Source: Atherinomorus stipes (lineage: Eukaryota > Chordata > Actinopteri > Atheriniformes > Atherinidae). From it: DNA of 64,000 nucleotides. The stretch's first letter is position 1, and each line of letters starts with the position of its first letter. The stretch spans positions 1 through 64,000 of the forward strand of contig JALJCO010000108.1 in the NCBI GenBank assembly GCA_023101725.1, in the 5' to 3' direction. Shown here one piece after another: positions 12,068 to 24,240 of the stretch. A model generated the notes under the pieces. It was not told where the DNA came from. It ran no database searches and saw only the letters and a list, made by a program, of their open reading frames with translations. The position numbers and the translations under genes were made by a program.

Positions 12068-13180
12068 TTATACGGAAGCCGATAGTGGTCATGCTCGCTT
12101 TTTTTTTTTAGAGGCAGTTTTCTTGAGATAATTTGTCGTTATCTCGGGATAATAATGAGCATCATTCTGTGATAATGGGACGATTTTTTCATAACCCGAG
12201 AGAATGAAGCTCGTTTTCTCAAGTTAACGGATTATTGAATGGCAGAGTCCTGAGGGAGCTGGAGCTGCTCATGGTTCACCACAGAACCAACGCAGAGCAA
12301 CAAATATTCAATCAGACTCACTCACTGGATGAATTTAGAGACTCATTTAGCCTGATATGATGTGTTTGGATCGTGGAAGGAAGCCAGGAGAGAGCGCATG
12401 CACACACCATGCAGGTTCCCCATAGCTGGTGATAAGAATTAGGCAATAAAATATATTTGAAAAAGTATGTAGCCTGCATTAATAAGTTATTGTAAATAGG
12501 GATTTATTAGGTGTATTTGTGACTGGGAACAGTACTGGTTACCAGTCTAACTGCTGGAATCAAGGCAGATGTCACACAGAGGACCCAGGAGTTCAGGGTC
12601 GTTTGTGAAGGTTCTTCCGACCTACCAGGCTGCAGGGCAAAGACCAACACCAAAATGCAGAGTTTCAAATGCTTTATTAAAACAAGTGGTCTCAGAAGCA
12701 AAAGGTACTAAAATACGCCTAAAAGAAAACTAAAAAATATGCTCTCCCCTCCTACTCTGGTTCCTTCCTTCATTCCCTCTCCACGGCCGGTCGGCCCGCA
12801 GTGTCCAGGCTCTGCCTGTCAGGCCGGCAGATTGCTCAGATGAAGATTGATGGCAGATTGAGGAATATCCATCTCTGATCAATATGTCATACTTGATAGA
12901 CTTTATGACTATCCCAGCTGCCATTGAGTTTATTTTTATCAATAAATCAGCTGTAACACAGTAAACACGAACTTTTGAGCCCACCTTAACTATCTTACCC
13001 TAAAAAAAACAAAGCCCGTTTCCTCGAGATGATGAGATAAAGCATCTTGTTTTCCCGAGAAAACGATTCTTGTTATTCAGAAAAAACAAGAAAATAAACT
13101 CGGTATCTTCAGAAAACAGCAAAAAAAAAAAAAAAAAAAGAATGGCAGCGGAAAACGACCGCTCTCGACTTCCATAATTT
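12068..13180. mobile_element. Inverted-repeat DNA element, class unknown
   Basis: TACGGAAGCCGATAGTGGTC at the left end (from 12071) and GACCGCTCTCGACTTCCATA at the right end (to about 13176) are imperfect inverted copies. Further in, both sides are rich in T/A homopolymer followed by GATAA/CTCGAGATGATG-type motifs. No transposase frame. The target duplication is unclear because both ends abut A/T-rich DNA. Confidence 0.55.
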
Positions 13181-13565
13181 CACGTAGACTAAGGGTAAAT
13201 TCCAATTCCCCCTTAGCCCTATACTGTTGCCCTTGGCCCTAACCCTTCATTTTGCGTGTTCATGTGAAGGGGTAGTGGTGTCCCATTTCTGGCTCAGACC
13301 GAGGGGGAGGGGGAAGAGGTTAGGCTACCTGACCCTCAAAACGGAGATTTTGCAGGGGCACACTAGAAAATGAGTGGTATGATATCACCCACAATTTCAT
13401 GTGAAATACAGACAAAATGGCGAGGAAATCAGCAGCGATAATCAAAGAGACACAAATTTGAGTATTTTTTTTGTAAATACAGACATTTTTATTACAAATG
13501 TGGAAAAAAACGCTAGTTTTGTAACGTTACTTGCATCTGCTTATGTCTGTAACATAACGTTAACG

Positions 13566-13861
13566 TTAAAGGGGAAGTTAATTTTTTTTTTCAATCTGGA
13601 CCTATTTTCTAGCATGAAATACGTTCATCTACTCACCCAGACAGCTTTGGTGCAACTTGAATTCCTTCGGGAGATATTTAGATCCACTCAAGATCAGCTT
13701 TTTTGACGTTGATGATGTCACTATTATGCGACACTATAACAAATAAATGTCTGTACATAAGACTGAATCACCACAAAGAAGTTTACAGCATTTAGAATCC
13801 AAATCTACTGGTCATAAAACAAAAACAAAAAACAAAAAAGACCAAAAAACTTCCCATTTAA
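13566..13861. mobile_element. TTAA-flanked MITE (AGGGGAAGTT ends)
   Basis: AGGGGAAGTTAA at 13570 and AACTTCCCAT up to 13857 are terminal inverted repeats of a 288-bp element between TTAA sites at 13566-13569 and 13858-13861. The first 120 bp match the left half of the TTAA element at 35.8 kb (TTTTCTAGCATGAAATAC, TTGAATTCCTTC). TTAA duplication is typical of piggyBac-type integration, but no transposase supports the name. Confidence 0.72.
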
Positions 13862-14749
13862 AGGAATAGTACATCCACAGAATGATATAACTTTATTTTC
13901 CACTTACCCTCATGGTGAGCAAGACTCAGGAGCACTTGTTTAATATGTCAAATCTTGTTTTCCCCCAACTTTCATATAATGGAGTTTGATTGTGCCCGAG
14001 CCAAAAAGGTCCATAAAGTCCACAAAAACTTGTCAATATTACTCCATACTGCTCGTCCAATGTAATCCAAGTGTCCTGAGTGAGTAGCATCCAGAATTTA
14101 CTCAAAATGACATTATTTAGTATATTTTTAGAGCCTAAACAGTAGTACATCTTACTTATGCGAAGCGTGCATATGCACGTTCACGAAACTACGGAAGCCT
14201 CGGCGTTCAGACCCTACTCTACTGATAATACAAGCGTAGAAGAAGAAATTCGCTGTTTACATTGTGCTAAGAGCGCCAGAGCTGCAGACAAACCGGGACA
14301 AACACAAGAGGGTCTAAGAGGGGTTGGAAATTGATTTAAAACAAAGAAAGAAAGAAAAATAGAACGCACGATCTTGTCTGCCGCGCCTTCCGTAGTTTCA
14401 TGAACACGCATCGGCGTGCTCACAGGAGATGCGATGTAGAACTGTTTAGGCTCTAAAAATATACCAAATGGCATAGTTTTGAGTAAATTATGGACGCTAC
14501 CCACTCAGGACACTTGGATTACATTGGACGAGCATTATGGAGGAATATTGACAAGTTTTTGTGGACTTTTATTGACCTTTTTGGCTCAGGCACAATCGAA
14601 CTCCTTTAAATGAAAGTTGGGGGAAAACGAGAAGTCGTCCTAAACGCCGGCTGCATTTGACATATTAAAAAGTGCTCCAGAGTCTTGCTCACCATGAGGG
14701 TAAGTGGAAAATAAAGTTACATCATTCTGTGGATGTACTATTCCTTTAA
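13858..14749. mobile_element. TTAA-flanked long-inverted-repeat element
   Basis: An 884-bp element (13862-14745) whose arms are inverted copies for about 280 bp, from AGGAATAGTACATCCACAG to CTGTGGATGTACTATTCCT. The arms share TGGTGAGCAAGACTC / its complement and AAGTGTCCTGAGT. TTAA lies on each side. The left TTAA is also the right TTAA of the neighbouring element. The centre is not palindromic and has no transposase motif. Confidence 0.85.
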
Positions 14750-15060
14750 GCTTAAGTCAAAGGCCATTTGTTTTCCTTCTATTTTTACATTTTCTGGCCC
14801 AAAGCTGAAAAAATAATCCAGTCACCCAGGAAAGGGAGATAATTACTCATGCAGATGTTTGTTTGTCTTTTTTTTAAAAAAGAAAAGCTGCAGACGGCAT
14901 TGCAAACTCTTCCGGAAACAGCTGTGATGTCAGTTTACTGCGCCATGGACAACTATTGGTGACACATGAGGGTTTCAAAGGGTTGTCCCATTTCTTAGGG
15001 GAATAAGCCAATGGGAAGGGTAGGGGTAGGGATGAAAATAGGAATTGGGATTGGGCCTAA

Positions 15061-15231
15061 TACCAAACATTGGGTAAATGCTCTTTCTGAATCTGGAAGT
15101 CCAGTAAATCTGGTCGTGGTAGAGCAAACATTTAGCAGTTTCTTTGAGCATTCCACAAAATGATGGACCTTAAATTGTTTATCTGAAGTGTCACTCTGAG
15201 CCAAAAAGAGACAAATAGGTACACACGCATT
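15061..15231. other. Short spacer between two Harbinger-like elements
   Basis: About 170 bp without a recognisable feature between the right end of one GG..CCCAAT element and the left end of the next. Confidence 0.5.
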
Positions 15232-16260
15232 TTAGGGTGCGTCCCAATACACCCACTTGCCCTACTTGTTAGCCCTACCCCTAAATTTTGCCATTCCCGC
15301 GAAGGTAGTGCTATCCCAGTGCTTCTTTGCATGTAGCGGAAATGGACATAACGAGGGGTAGGGGTGTGAATCTAACCCTTCAGAACGAGGGATGTCAGAT
15401 GCTGACTTGCTGAAGAAAAGGGAACAACAGCGACCTCCGGAGAGTGACAGGACTCAGAGAAGAAAACACGCAATGTACATACAGATTACACGTTTGTTCG
15501 TAACACTCGTGCAATAAGCTGTTCGACCATGTGGAGCCCTTCCGTGCCTCGTCCTAAAGAGCCCAAATGAAACATTCAAGAAAAAATAATAATAAAACCA
15601 TCCAAACCATCTTCTTTTGTCAGACTTCTTTTGTCCCCTTCTCTAAAATAAGAAGGGGAAATGTTTTGAATGGAGTGTTTCACATGCAACATATAAGACA
15701 TCACACAAGCTGCCCCTGATTGCAAATAGTATAGGAAGAATCAACTGTTTGAGTATGAAGATGTTTAGTGCAGTGGGTAGAGCAACAGCTTATGGAAGTA
15801 AAAGTTGTGGGATCAATACCAGGAAGGGTCAACTTTATGTCAATGTTGCTTTTATTTCATTCACGCGATATGATATGACAGAAAAATTTGGGGAGATTGG
15901 GTGTTTGGCAGTTTACAAGAGACAACAGTCGTCAATGGCGACATCTTCTCCATGTGGTTGTTTTGTTTGTTAATCAACCAAAGCATGAAGAATGATGAAA
16001 AAATTAAAAACGACCACAGCTGTTAACTCTTTGTTGCTGGGTGTGTTGTTATGGTGAGGCGTATGTGCAAACGTCACTACGCAGTCGCTTAAGTGCCTGA
16101 ACGTAAATGCAGCAAGTGGTCTCCCATTTCCTAGGGAAGATTACAAAGCCCTACCCCTTGTGGCTTCAATTCGAGGGTGTATGTGATAGTGGATGAGGGC
16201 TAGGGGTCATGAGTAAGGGCTAGTGGTTGAAAGTAGGGGGAACATTGGGATTGGGCCTTA
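15232..16260. mobile_element. PIF/Harbinger-like element, TTA TSD
   Basis: Left end GGGTGCGTCCCAATACACCC (from 15235) pairs with right end GGGGGAACATTGGGATTGGG, ending CC at 16257. TTA flanks both sides (15232-15234, 16258-16260). The interior around 15390-15510 is shared, in inverted orientation, with the element at 30.3-31.7 kb, and in both copies can be read as SDADLLxK...PPESDRT. The sequence round 15965-16110 is shared as well. It may be a remnant of a coding part, but this copy has stops upstream. Confidence 0.75.
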
Positions 16261-17897
16261 GTATATTTCATAAGAAAGAGTTCTTTCGTAAGCAACCTGG
16301 TCACTATGATGTCCAATTTTAAAAATATATCTCTTTGCAACAGGCCATGACTATTGCAGGGCAGAAGTGTTTGGTTATTTATCATCAGTGAGGAATGTAT
16401 GAAATGAAGAGCTCGAAAAAGCCACAAGAAGACACCAGCCACTGATTAACATCACCTGGCTGCTTCTTTCTCCTCATTCCTGTGGAAGCAGTAAGGCTCT
16501 ATGCAGTTTTTTGACACATTCACTTTATTATTTGTGCTGTAATAGGTTATCGCACCCAGAGGTACTATTTGTCGTTTGAGAATAAATTTTGTAAAGGTCA
16601 CAAATCAGAAGTGAGGAAAGGCTGCCAAAGTCCAGACAGACTGTTTTTTGCTCAAATTGTTTAAAGTAGTGAAAACCAGATCTGTGATAACCTTATGTTG
16701 GCTTCATGTAAACATTTGTTCTCTTACTGGGCAACCTTGTGACAACATGTGATAACCTTCATTTTAAAAACATAATTTAATTCAGTTTTAACATTGACAA
16801 CCTCAGATAAACAGAAACTCTGCACGTACATATTAATACAGAGCCATAACCCCAGAAACAGAAATTCTGCCTGCAGTGCATTTTTCCTAATGAGTCATGA
16901 CGATTGTATATGTCTCAGTGCAGCATGGTTTGTCTTGTTAGTGCAACATCACTTCATCATATGAAGTGTGAACGTGCCCAGTCTAAAACATTTATTCCCA
17001 TGTAAACCAATCGAGCTGAGGCCAGACTCGCAGATTAATATGCTTTGCAGTCTTTTGAATCTTGATTGCGGGCGTCATCCATCACCGGGACGATTGATTT
17101 TACATTAGCAAGTGCTTTGTTCATGGCATAATATTGTGAAAAGAGTGTAATGATTTGAAAAACATGGTCGAACACTTTATGGTGTTGATAAAAAAAAAAA
17201 AAGCACTAACAACGATTATACATGCAGCAAGATGTTACCACATGTTTTTTTTTCTCACAAACAGAAGGGGAAAAGAAATACTTTATATTAAAAAAAAAAA
17301 AACTAAAATCATCTATTGGTACTGGTGGATGATAGATAATATAATCTCCCCCAGGCGCCAATAAGTTTTTACCCATCTGTCTGTCTCCTGTCATCTGGAT
17401 GAGTTCGGCAGAGAACTGATGTATATAATGAGTGTTAAGGGGCTAGAGTCTGTAATCTGTTAGTGCTTCCAGCTGGCGGCAAACCTTACAGAGGAGAGGA
17501 GAGATGATGCCTTTTCCATCCCTAAAGTGTTCATGAATGGCTTTTCTCCTCTTATCATAAATAAACCTTTGTGTCAGCAGCCATACAGGTAGACACCCTG
17601 AAAACATCCTTAAAAACAACACTTTCCACGCAAAAGATGGACAAAAATGGAATGTAATAACATTAGTACTTAGCAGGAATACAGTATGTTGCATGAAATG
17701 CTAAATAGCACCAACATATCCACAGAGGCACATGATATTTGGTTGTTTTTGTATTCTGTGCCGTTTAAATTTCAGGTAAGTCAACGTTTTTTATAAAAAG
17801 ACGATTTTGATTGTTGGCTTGAAGGCGCTATAAAAGATGTTTTCGACATTTCAGAAAGCAGAGACTTTTTGAATAATGTGCATGCGCAAGACCAACC
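16261..17897. other. No feature recognised
   Basis: A/T-rich sequence; A-runs at 17189 and 17290. No supported gene or element boundary. Confidence 0.5.
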
Positions 17898-18703
17898 TGC
17901 TAGAGCAGTGATGTCCAAAGTCGGTCCTCAAGGGCCGCTGTCCTGACGGTTTTCCACGCTTCCTTGCACCAGCACAGCTGACTCAAATTAAACGAATCTA
18001 AAAGCCTATAGGCCCTTTCAGATAGAACGCAGCAAGCGCAAGAGGACGGCGGCAAACCCATTCATTGTGTATGTGGTACCGCCGCGGCAGCACGTTCTGC
18101 CATGCCGCGGAGCACCGCGGCGCGCAAGGTGGGCGCATGCCGCCGCAGTGGTGCTCACGCCGCTGCGCTCGAATTGAACATTTTTCAATTCGGGCGCAGC
18201 GCGCTGTGACGACATCCTAGCGCGTCCAATAGGAGAGGCCAGTTCAGGGAAAAAAAGTGGTCATTGTTCAGCCTGAAGTAAATCTGGAAGAGGTCTGTGT
18301 GAAAGAATGCAGCTCCCGGACGAACCTGAACCCCCCCAAGTTCTGCCTTGTTACCAGGATCAGGTGGACCCCCACCCTTTTATCTGCTGCTGATCTCTTC
18401 CTTCTCCTCTGGAGCAAAGCTCTTTGCTGTGACCATGAGATGTACATCTCTCACAACGAAGCGTGCCAGCGGGGAGAAAACACTTCCTGGTCTGTCGCTT
18501 AGCAACGCGTGCCTGACGTGCTCGCTGCCGCTGTGCTCTTTCGCCTACTCTGCGCCCTACCCCGCGGTGAACGCCGCGAAAAACGCGTCCTATCTGAAAG
18601 GGCCTTATGAATTTGAGTCAGGTGTGTGTTGGAGAAGGGAGACATGGAAAACCTGCAGGATTGTGGCCCTCGAGGACCAGGGCTGGACACCCCTGTGCTA
18701 GAG
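17898..18703. mobile_element. hAT-type MITE with perfect 8-bp TSD and a nested element
   Basis: Ends CAGTGATGTCCAAAGTCGG (from 17906) and GGGCTGGACACCCCTG (to 18695) are imperfect inverted repeats of the CAGNG hAT type. TGCTAGAG duplicates precisely on both sides (17898-17905, 18696-18703). Most of its 790 bp is a second, GC-rich inverted-repeat element (18011-18604), leaving a host MITE of about 200 bp, the same size as the one at 7.4 kb. Confidence 0.88.
18011..18604. mobile_element. GC-rich inverted-repeat element nested in the hAT MITE
   Basis: GGCCCTTTCAGATAGAACGC at the left and GCGTCCTATCTGAAAGGGCC at the right are inverted copies. The inside next to each end is very GC/CpG-rich, with repeated GCCGC/GCGGC words (18050-18215 and 18505-18590), unlike all surrounding DNA. 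Flanks read TATA and TTAT, so a short TA-containing target duplication is possible. The superfamily is not assigned. Confidence 0.72.
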
Positions 18704-19100
18704 TCACAGCTCCCTCTTCCAGCCACAGAACGTGTACGAGCCACTCAGGTGTTTAGCAGACAGCAGGTACAGGTTCTCCCATCATGTCACAAACGCAAGC
18801 AAAACAGATGTTGTTGTCTGAACATTGCTAACTACTAGCAGAATGATTGTTAGCTACCTTCTGTAAACATCAGACGAGACCACACCGCTTCCGGTATGCA
18901 GTATTACTCTCGCCAATCAATCACTCATTGATCATTCTCGCCTATTATCCATTGATTTGACCCTCAATCATTCTTACGATGGTAGTAAGTAATTGACGAG
19001 CTAATAGACAAATGAAAAATGTAAGGAATTTAGAGGTGACCGGTGGAGGTTTTTTCAGCCCCATTACTTTCACAGCTGATGTATAATAATAATTATATAT
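18704..19100. other. No feature recognised
   Basis: No gene or repeat boundary supported in this roughly 400-bp spacer. Confidence 0.5.
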
Positions 19101-19853
19101 TTAAAGGAGTGATGACATATCAGCAAAAACTGGTTCATGTAGCTGACATTACTGCATATGTAAATACTCCACAGAAAAAAATGTCAGTTTTCACAGCGGC
19201 GGATTGTTTTGGCAGCTAGACCTCCCTTCCTCAGTAAAAGAGTTGGTAATGATATGCAGCTTTACCCGGAGACCAACTTGACTTCATTTTGATTGGCTAC
19301 ACCTTATTTGGCTTTAACCTTATTAAGAGAAACTAGGTCAAGCTGCGGTCAGACTTTGCTAAAGGCTATATGTTAGCAACATGCATTTCAGAGAGTTAGC
19401 TATGTTTATCAGACAAGACAGCATTTTGAAAATAAATAAACTTATCGGTAATCACAAGGTTGTGGTCGCCTCCCTCAGTGCTGCTGCAGAAGTTTTCTTT
19501 TAAATCCATTCGTCTGAAAACCTAGACCTGACTGCACAGCAGTCGATTAGCTCCACTTGCGAGCGGAGCGGAGGGTGGAAGGAGAGGGGGGGGGGGGGGG
19601 GGGGGGGGGGGCTGTTTGCTTGATAGTGTGCTCTAATTGGAGCAATTGAATTACGTAGAACGATAAAACTACGTTGAATGATAAGCTGCTGTCTGATTCA
19701 ACCGTTTCTGAACAGAGAGACAAAGCTGACAGACCATAAACAGGAACTTTGATACTCACTCTGGACATTCACATGGCCTCATCAGTGCACAACAGATCAT
19801 ATTATTTCCCCAAAACCCCAGAAAAGAGAAATTTGATGTCATGGCACCTTTAA
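19101..19853. mobile_element. TTAA-flanked element, complete copy
   Basis: Left end AGGAGTGATGACAT (from 19105) and right end ATGTCATGGCACCT (to 19849) are inverted matches between TTAA sites at 19101-19104 and 19850-19853. The 745-bp element is non-coding. It carries a 26-G run at 19586-19611 and has a broken relative at 9.25-10.53 kb. Confidence 0.78.
19586..19611 (+). repeat. Poly-G tract, 26 G
   Basis: An uninterrupted run of 26 G on the plus strand. It can form G-quadruplex structures and its length is likely uncertain in the assembly. Confidence 0.95.
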
Positions 19854-20084
19854 AGTCTTTAATTAATCATAGCATATGGGGTAGTAAACCTAATTTCATC
19901 GAGTACTGCAAAAATTGTTGAAATAAACATCATCTATAATACTTCAGATTCACGTTTGATCTCAGGTCACAGGTGATGAGGCTGGGGCTGCTTACAGGGC
20001 CGAAGCTAAAGGTGCATACACATTACATGAAAATTAGGTCGATGTTTGTTCCTATCTCCCTCTTACGATCAAAGCCAGCAAAGG

Positions 20085-20145
20085 TGTACCAACCTTCTTG
20101 CTGTGAGGCCACAGTATTAACCACCGCACCACCGTGTAGCCCAAA
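20085..20145 (-). mobile_element. tRNA-derived SINE-like fragment
   Basis: On the minus strand CGGTGGTGCGGTGGTTAATA is followed by GGCCTCACAGCAAGAAGG. This is the box-A-like 5' part of a widespread fish tRNA-like repeat. The downstream part with box B is missing here. A complementary piece lies at 35.5 kb. Confidence 0.45.
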
Positions 20146-20273
20146 GTTGGAGAATCTAATTACTGAACAAAAATATAAACACCTCATGTCAAATAAAAGA
20201 GTTTTATTAATATTTCGGTTCCACAGTATATGGAGAATTTCAGGATTTATTTTCAGTAATTACTTATCTTCAT

Positions 20274-20720
20274 TTAGCATTGATGACATCGTGGTGTGGC
20301 CATTTGTAACGGCTTGACAGTCCTTTGACCATGACTGGGCTCAGGTTCAGGAATTTGATTGTTCAATATCTTATGTGCTCGCCAGCTGCGTCTTTGGTTA
20401 CGGACAGTCTGAGGTGTGATGCGCCTGTTGTGCAGACCAATGGCCTCATCAGCTGTGTGTGTCGCTGGTCTTAGCCGATACCACAGATGGATGGGCAGGA
20501 TGTGGCGATCAAGTGCTGGAGTGGTCACACGTGGCCGACGAGGATGAGGTCGCTTTTCAGTAGTGCCAGTCTATCAGAAACGAACTCTCAAACGGCCATA
20601 TGGGCCTATAATGGACATTGAGCCAAGCAGCTACTGCTCTGGTGGACATCCCTGCATGGAACATGCCAATTGCACGTTCCTGCACAGTTTGCGACATCTG
20701 AAACATTATGACTTGTGACA
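20274..20720 (-). pseudogene. Tc1-like transposase, N-terminal remnant
   Basis: The minus strand from about 20715 reads VQERAIGMFHAGMSTRAVAA, the first helix-turn-helix of a Tc1-like transposase. The frame then breaks. From 20528 it resumes with LDRHILPIHLWYRLRPATHT and GLHNRRITPQTVRNQRR, matching the second DNA-binding subdomain. The catalytic DDE half is missing. Tc1 transposases are about 340 aa; under half remains, in more than one frame, so it cannot function. Confidence 0.8.
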
Positions 20721-20789
20721 AAATTTGGCCTTTTTTGGTGCCTTTTGTTGTCCCCAGGTTAAAGGATTTTCCTACTGTTGCTCATTTTT

Positions 20790-21480
20790 CTGATCGCCCA
20801 CTGGACATGCCCCACCCATGCACTGAGTAAAGAAACAACTCACTGCATAAGTGCCAAAGACTACAAAAATGGACGTAGTATCCGGTCACGTCTGAAGACG
20901 GGAAAGTGAAGCCAATTGGGCGTTTCTCACAACTGCCATCTTGCTGTGTCACATGTGTCATCGCTCCCGCAAAGATACTACAATGGGCAAAAGGCAAGGC
21001 CGCTCGGAGTTGCGGGGCAAATGATTGGCAGCCAAGCTAATGCTAACTGGGCTAATCTGAAGTGAACAGGAACGAATGAAGATAGGGGGTTTTAAGATAA
21101 GGCATGCTCAGACTTACTGTTAACCAACTAAAACCCGCCATTGTGCAACTCGACTACAGACTGAGGCCTTCCTGGGAGCAAGCGGGGAGCTAACTATTAG
21201 CCTCCACAGCTAAACCTGCATCCAGTCTGCTGCCTGTCAATCAAAAGGACACACTCCTAATTATGTGTAATTTTGAGATTAAATAGCATCTGAACGAATG
21301 AGTTACAAAAAAAAACAACCCCCCTCACAGTTATTAAACCTAAAATGATTTTTTGAACCAGGCTGTAAACATGTTTAATTCTGCTGTGAAATTGGCCTTT
21401 TTAACATGGGGATCTATGGGGATTTGCTCTGTTTTGCAGCCAGCCCCTAGCGGATGAAAAAAGAATTATAATATTTAGGA
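20790..21480 (+). repeat. Dispersed fish repeat, plus-strand copy
   Basis: 20893-21045 (CTGAAGAC, AAGTGAAGCCAATTGGGCG, GGGGCAAATGATTGGCAGCC) matches in inverted orientation the sequence at 31830-31990. The later part has the common fish phrase ACATGGGGATCTATGGGGAT and CAGCCAGCCCCTAG. It carries no coding signal and lies inside the Tc1 element. Confidence 0.6.
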
Positions 21481-22494
21481 AACCCAGAAGTAACCTCACT
21501 GTTCTCCTGCAGAGTTTGTCCCTAAATGCTCACTGACAGCAAGTTGGATTAAAAATTATACACAAATCAAGAGAAATATCACTTTTGTACAATAAAATAT
21601 CAGCAAATTCTCATTTTGCAGTTGGTAACTCCGTATGGCAACAATATTCTACACAGGGCATTTATATTTTTGTTCAGTGTAGATACCAAACTGAAATTTC
21701 TATGAAAATAAACATACACTAGGAAATAAAAGGAACTAAAATTCATGGCTAAATAGGCAAATGAACTAAAATCAGGCTAATCACTAGATGACTGGGGTTC
21801 GCACTTTTAATGAGAAATTCTTGACTTTTCTGGGGAATTTATGAAGTTAAATTTTAGAAACTGCTACCAATCCAATTTAATCAATCAAAAGTTACCTAAA
21901 CACAGAGAACTACTTCACAGCCTGCAAATGCAGTGTAAACAGCCACGTGTCAAAGGAAAAGCAATAATGTGACACCAGTTTCTGTGGTTCTTCACACAGT
22001 TATTTTCTGAGCCAGGTCACATCAATAAATACAGTATTTTCTCTTTTCCACAGATGATTGAAACATCCTAACTTCTCTTAGTGTAACACAGCAGGCCTAC
22101 ATGCTGAAGTAAGGAGGCATGCCCGAGTGGTTCAAATCTGCAAATACATATTATTATTAAATGAGTTTACTTTTTCTGTGTGTCTTCAACTTTTTTATCT
22201 GGCAAACGGGAGCTGCAGCTCCCATTTTGACCTGGTGAGGGTAGTAAAGTACTATGTAGATGACAAGCTCACCCCTCGGCAACAGATGTGTGCCTGACCA
22301 CGTCTATTTCAGGAAGGAGATAATTGGAGGCAGTAGATAAATAAATGAATACATTTTAAAAAAGCATTGACACCATGGGGCTCTGCACCTCCTTTTCTCT
22401 GCTTTACACTCTCAGCCGAAGCTTGTGCAACAGGGATTGTGGTTCTCAGCCACCACGAAGTAACTGTAACTTCCTCTCCTCAAACTGTTAACAT

Positions 22495-22528
22495 CCCCCC
22501 CCCCCCCCCCCCCCAAAAAAAAAAAAAA
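22495..22528. repeat. Poly-C (20) followed by poly-A
   Basis: Twenty C followed by about fourteen A, an uninterrupted homopolymer pair. Confidence 0.95.
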
Positions 22529-22638
22529 TCCCAACCTGATCATTCCCCTCACTTAGCCTTTAGGAGCTTCCTATCTCTGAGCGTGAGATGACACGAGTGT
22601 CAGCCGGTAGCTTTGTGATGAGATCAGGTAGCCCACTC

Positions 22639-22640
22639 AC

Positions 22641-22667
<27 letters not shown>
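22639..22667. repeat. (CA)n microsatellite
   Basis: Fourteen to fifteen CA units. Confidence 0.95.
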
Positions 22668-22671
<4 letters not shown>

Positions 22672-24189
22672 CCATGCACACACACGTTTTGAGTGGGAGG
22701 CATGTTTTGAGATAGACGCCAAGTTCTATCATGTTCTGAGGAGAGAGTCGGGCGGAGCTGCCATATGTCCACACACTATGTAGATGTTGAAAAAAAGCAG
22801 AAAAAACTTTCTTTTTCTCTAAGAACTTTATAAATTAAATTGAAATCTATTCACTACGTAGAAAACAGATGTGGCTAACTTCATTGAATACAGCCTGATG
22901 TAGTGATGCCCAACTGATGAAAGAGAGGTAACAGAATGAGGACATAAGCTTCTAGCTTAACGTAGCATGCCAGTAAACTGGGCTTATAAAAATCAAAAGT
23001 AGCATATCCACTGACATATCACATAAAAATTCCATGTCACAGTTTTGCTAGTGATGAAAGATCCTACAGAAGTCATTATCATGGCAGCAAGTACAGCTGT
23101 TCTGCGTGGTTGACGTGCACAAATGAGGCACAGCTGTTCATGCATTCTGTACCAACTCTGTAATCTAGACGGTGATACTATTTGGATGCAACTTCGTAGT
23201 CATTTTTGCTACCAAACACCCAACCCAGTGCTTTTTAGAATGGGCCAAAGTCGGACCCAGTGCAACCCAAAGTGGACATTTACTATGAGATATTCATTTA
23301 GCTGATAAAATACTTCATAACTGTCAGCAAAGTCCAATACTCTCCCTGGTAGATGTTTTAAACGATTATAATCATGGTAAGATCCGCAAAAAGATCCTTA
23401 TTGTTTTCATGCCTGTGCAGCTCCTTGATTTCACCATCTCTTTCCTCCGGTTTCACTCACACTCACAGTGGGAATCTGCCTTCGTCAGTTACTGTACATG
23501 ATCTCAGGGATTATCAGTCACCAGCGCTTGGTGCTTGTTAATGATGTCATCATTAGGTCCCAGAGGGGATGTTGAGGTTGGCCAAGGAATGATAAAAGGC
23601 CTTTACTTAAACACCAGAATGATGTTGTTAACCCCCAAATTGGCAATACAAACAAGATTACTGTGTTTTTGGAGGAAGTCAGTCTACTGAGACTTGGCGG
23701 TGGTATTGTGTGCCGTTCCAGCAGTCTGGGTTTCTGTGGGTGGGAATAGGAAGATGGGCACAGACTGGGAAAATAAAAGGAAAAATTATATCTGCGGAGA
23801 AGTGAAACAGAGAAAATCATGTTAGAGGCATGGCAAACTTGTCAAACAATAAAAAGGGACAAAAAAAATAGAATTTGTTCCTCTATTTTCCACCCTCCCA
23901 GCCATGGTTGCAGTCATTGTTAAATTACAAGTGAAAGCAGACCACACAGTGTAGTGGGCAGAGGTGCAGAGGGAGACTACTGCAGCATGCTGCACAGACG
24001 GCTGGATCCATGATTCAACTTCAGCTGCCTATCAGATACACAAAATGCTTTTGTTCGAATTGTTTTTCTTTGAAAACTTGAGAGCTTGCCTTTAAAATAA
24101 TAATAAGTTTTCTTTCCAAGGTTTACATGACAACATAAAGTGTCTAGTGGAGCAGCTTGTGGCAACACTTTCTATCACTTTTGTGCCTT

Positions 24190-24240
24190 TTTTTTTCTTT
24201 TCTTTTCTTTTCTTTTCTTTTCTTTTCTTTTCTTTTCTTT
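24190..24240. repeat. (TTTTC)n microsatellite
   Basis: About nine tandem TTTTC units following a T run. Confidence 0.93.

Larger units (their letters stand above)
13190..15060. mobile_element. PIF/Harbinger-like element, TAA TSD, host to two insertions
   Basis: Left end GGGTAAATTCCAATTCCCCC (from 13193) and right end GGAATTGGGATTGGGCC (to 15057) are inverted matches. TAA duplicates flank them (13190-13192, 15058-15060). Two TTAA-flanked elements occupy 13566-14749, so the original element was about 0.7 kb. Its termini belong to the same GG..CCCAAT group as the elements at 15.2 and 30.3 kb. No transposase seen. Confidence 0.72.
20161..21680 (-). mobile_element. Tc1/mariner element with internal insertion
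   Basis: The ends CTGAACAAAAATATAAAC (from 20163) and TTTATATTTTTGTTCAG (to 21677) are inverted copies of a well-known fish Tc1/mariner terminus, next to TA on both sides. Degraded transposase sequence lies on the minus strand at 20274-20720. An unrelated dispersed repeat fills about 20790-21480. The element is inactive. Confidence 0.8.

Noticed and set aside
22117..22150. GCCCGAGTGGTTCAAATC resembles the 5' part of a tRNA
   Set aside because: No box B, acceptor stem or anticodon arm follows.
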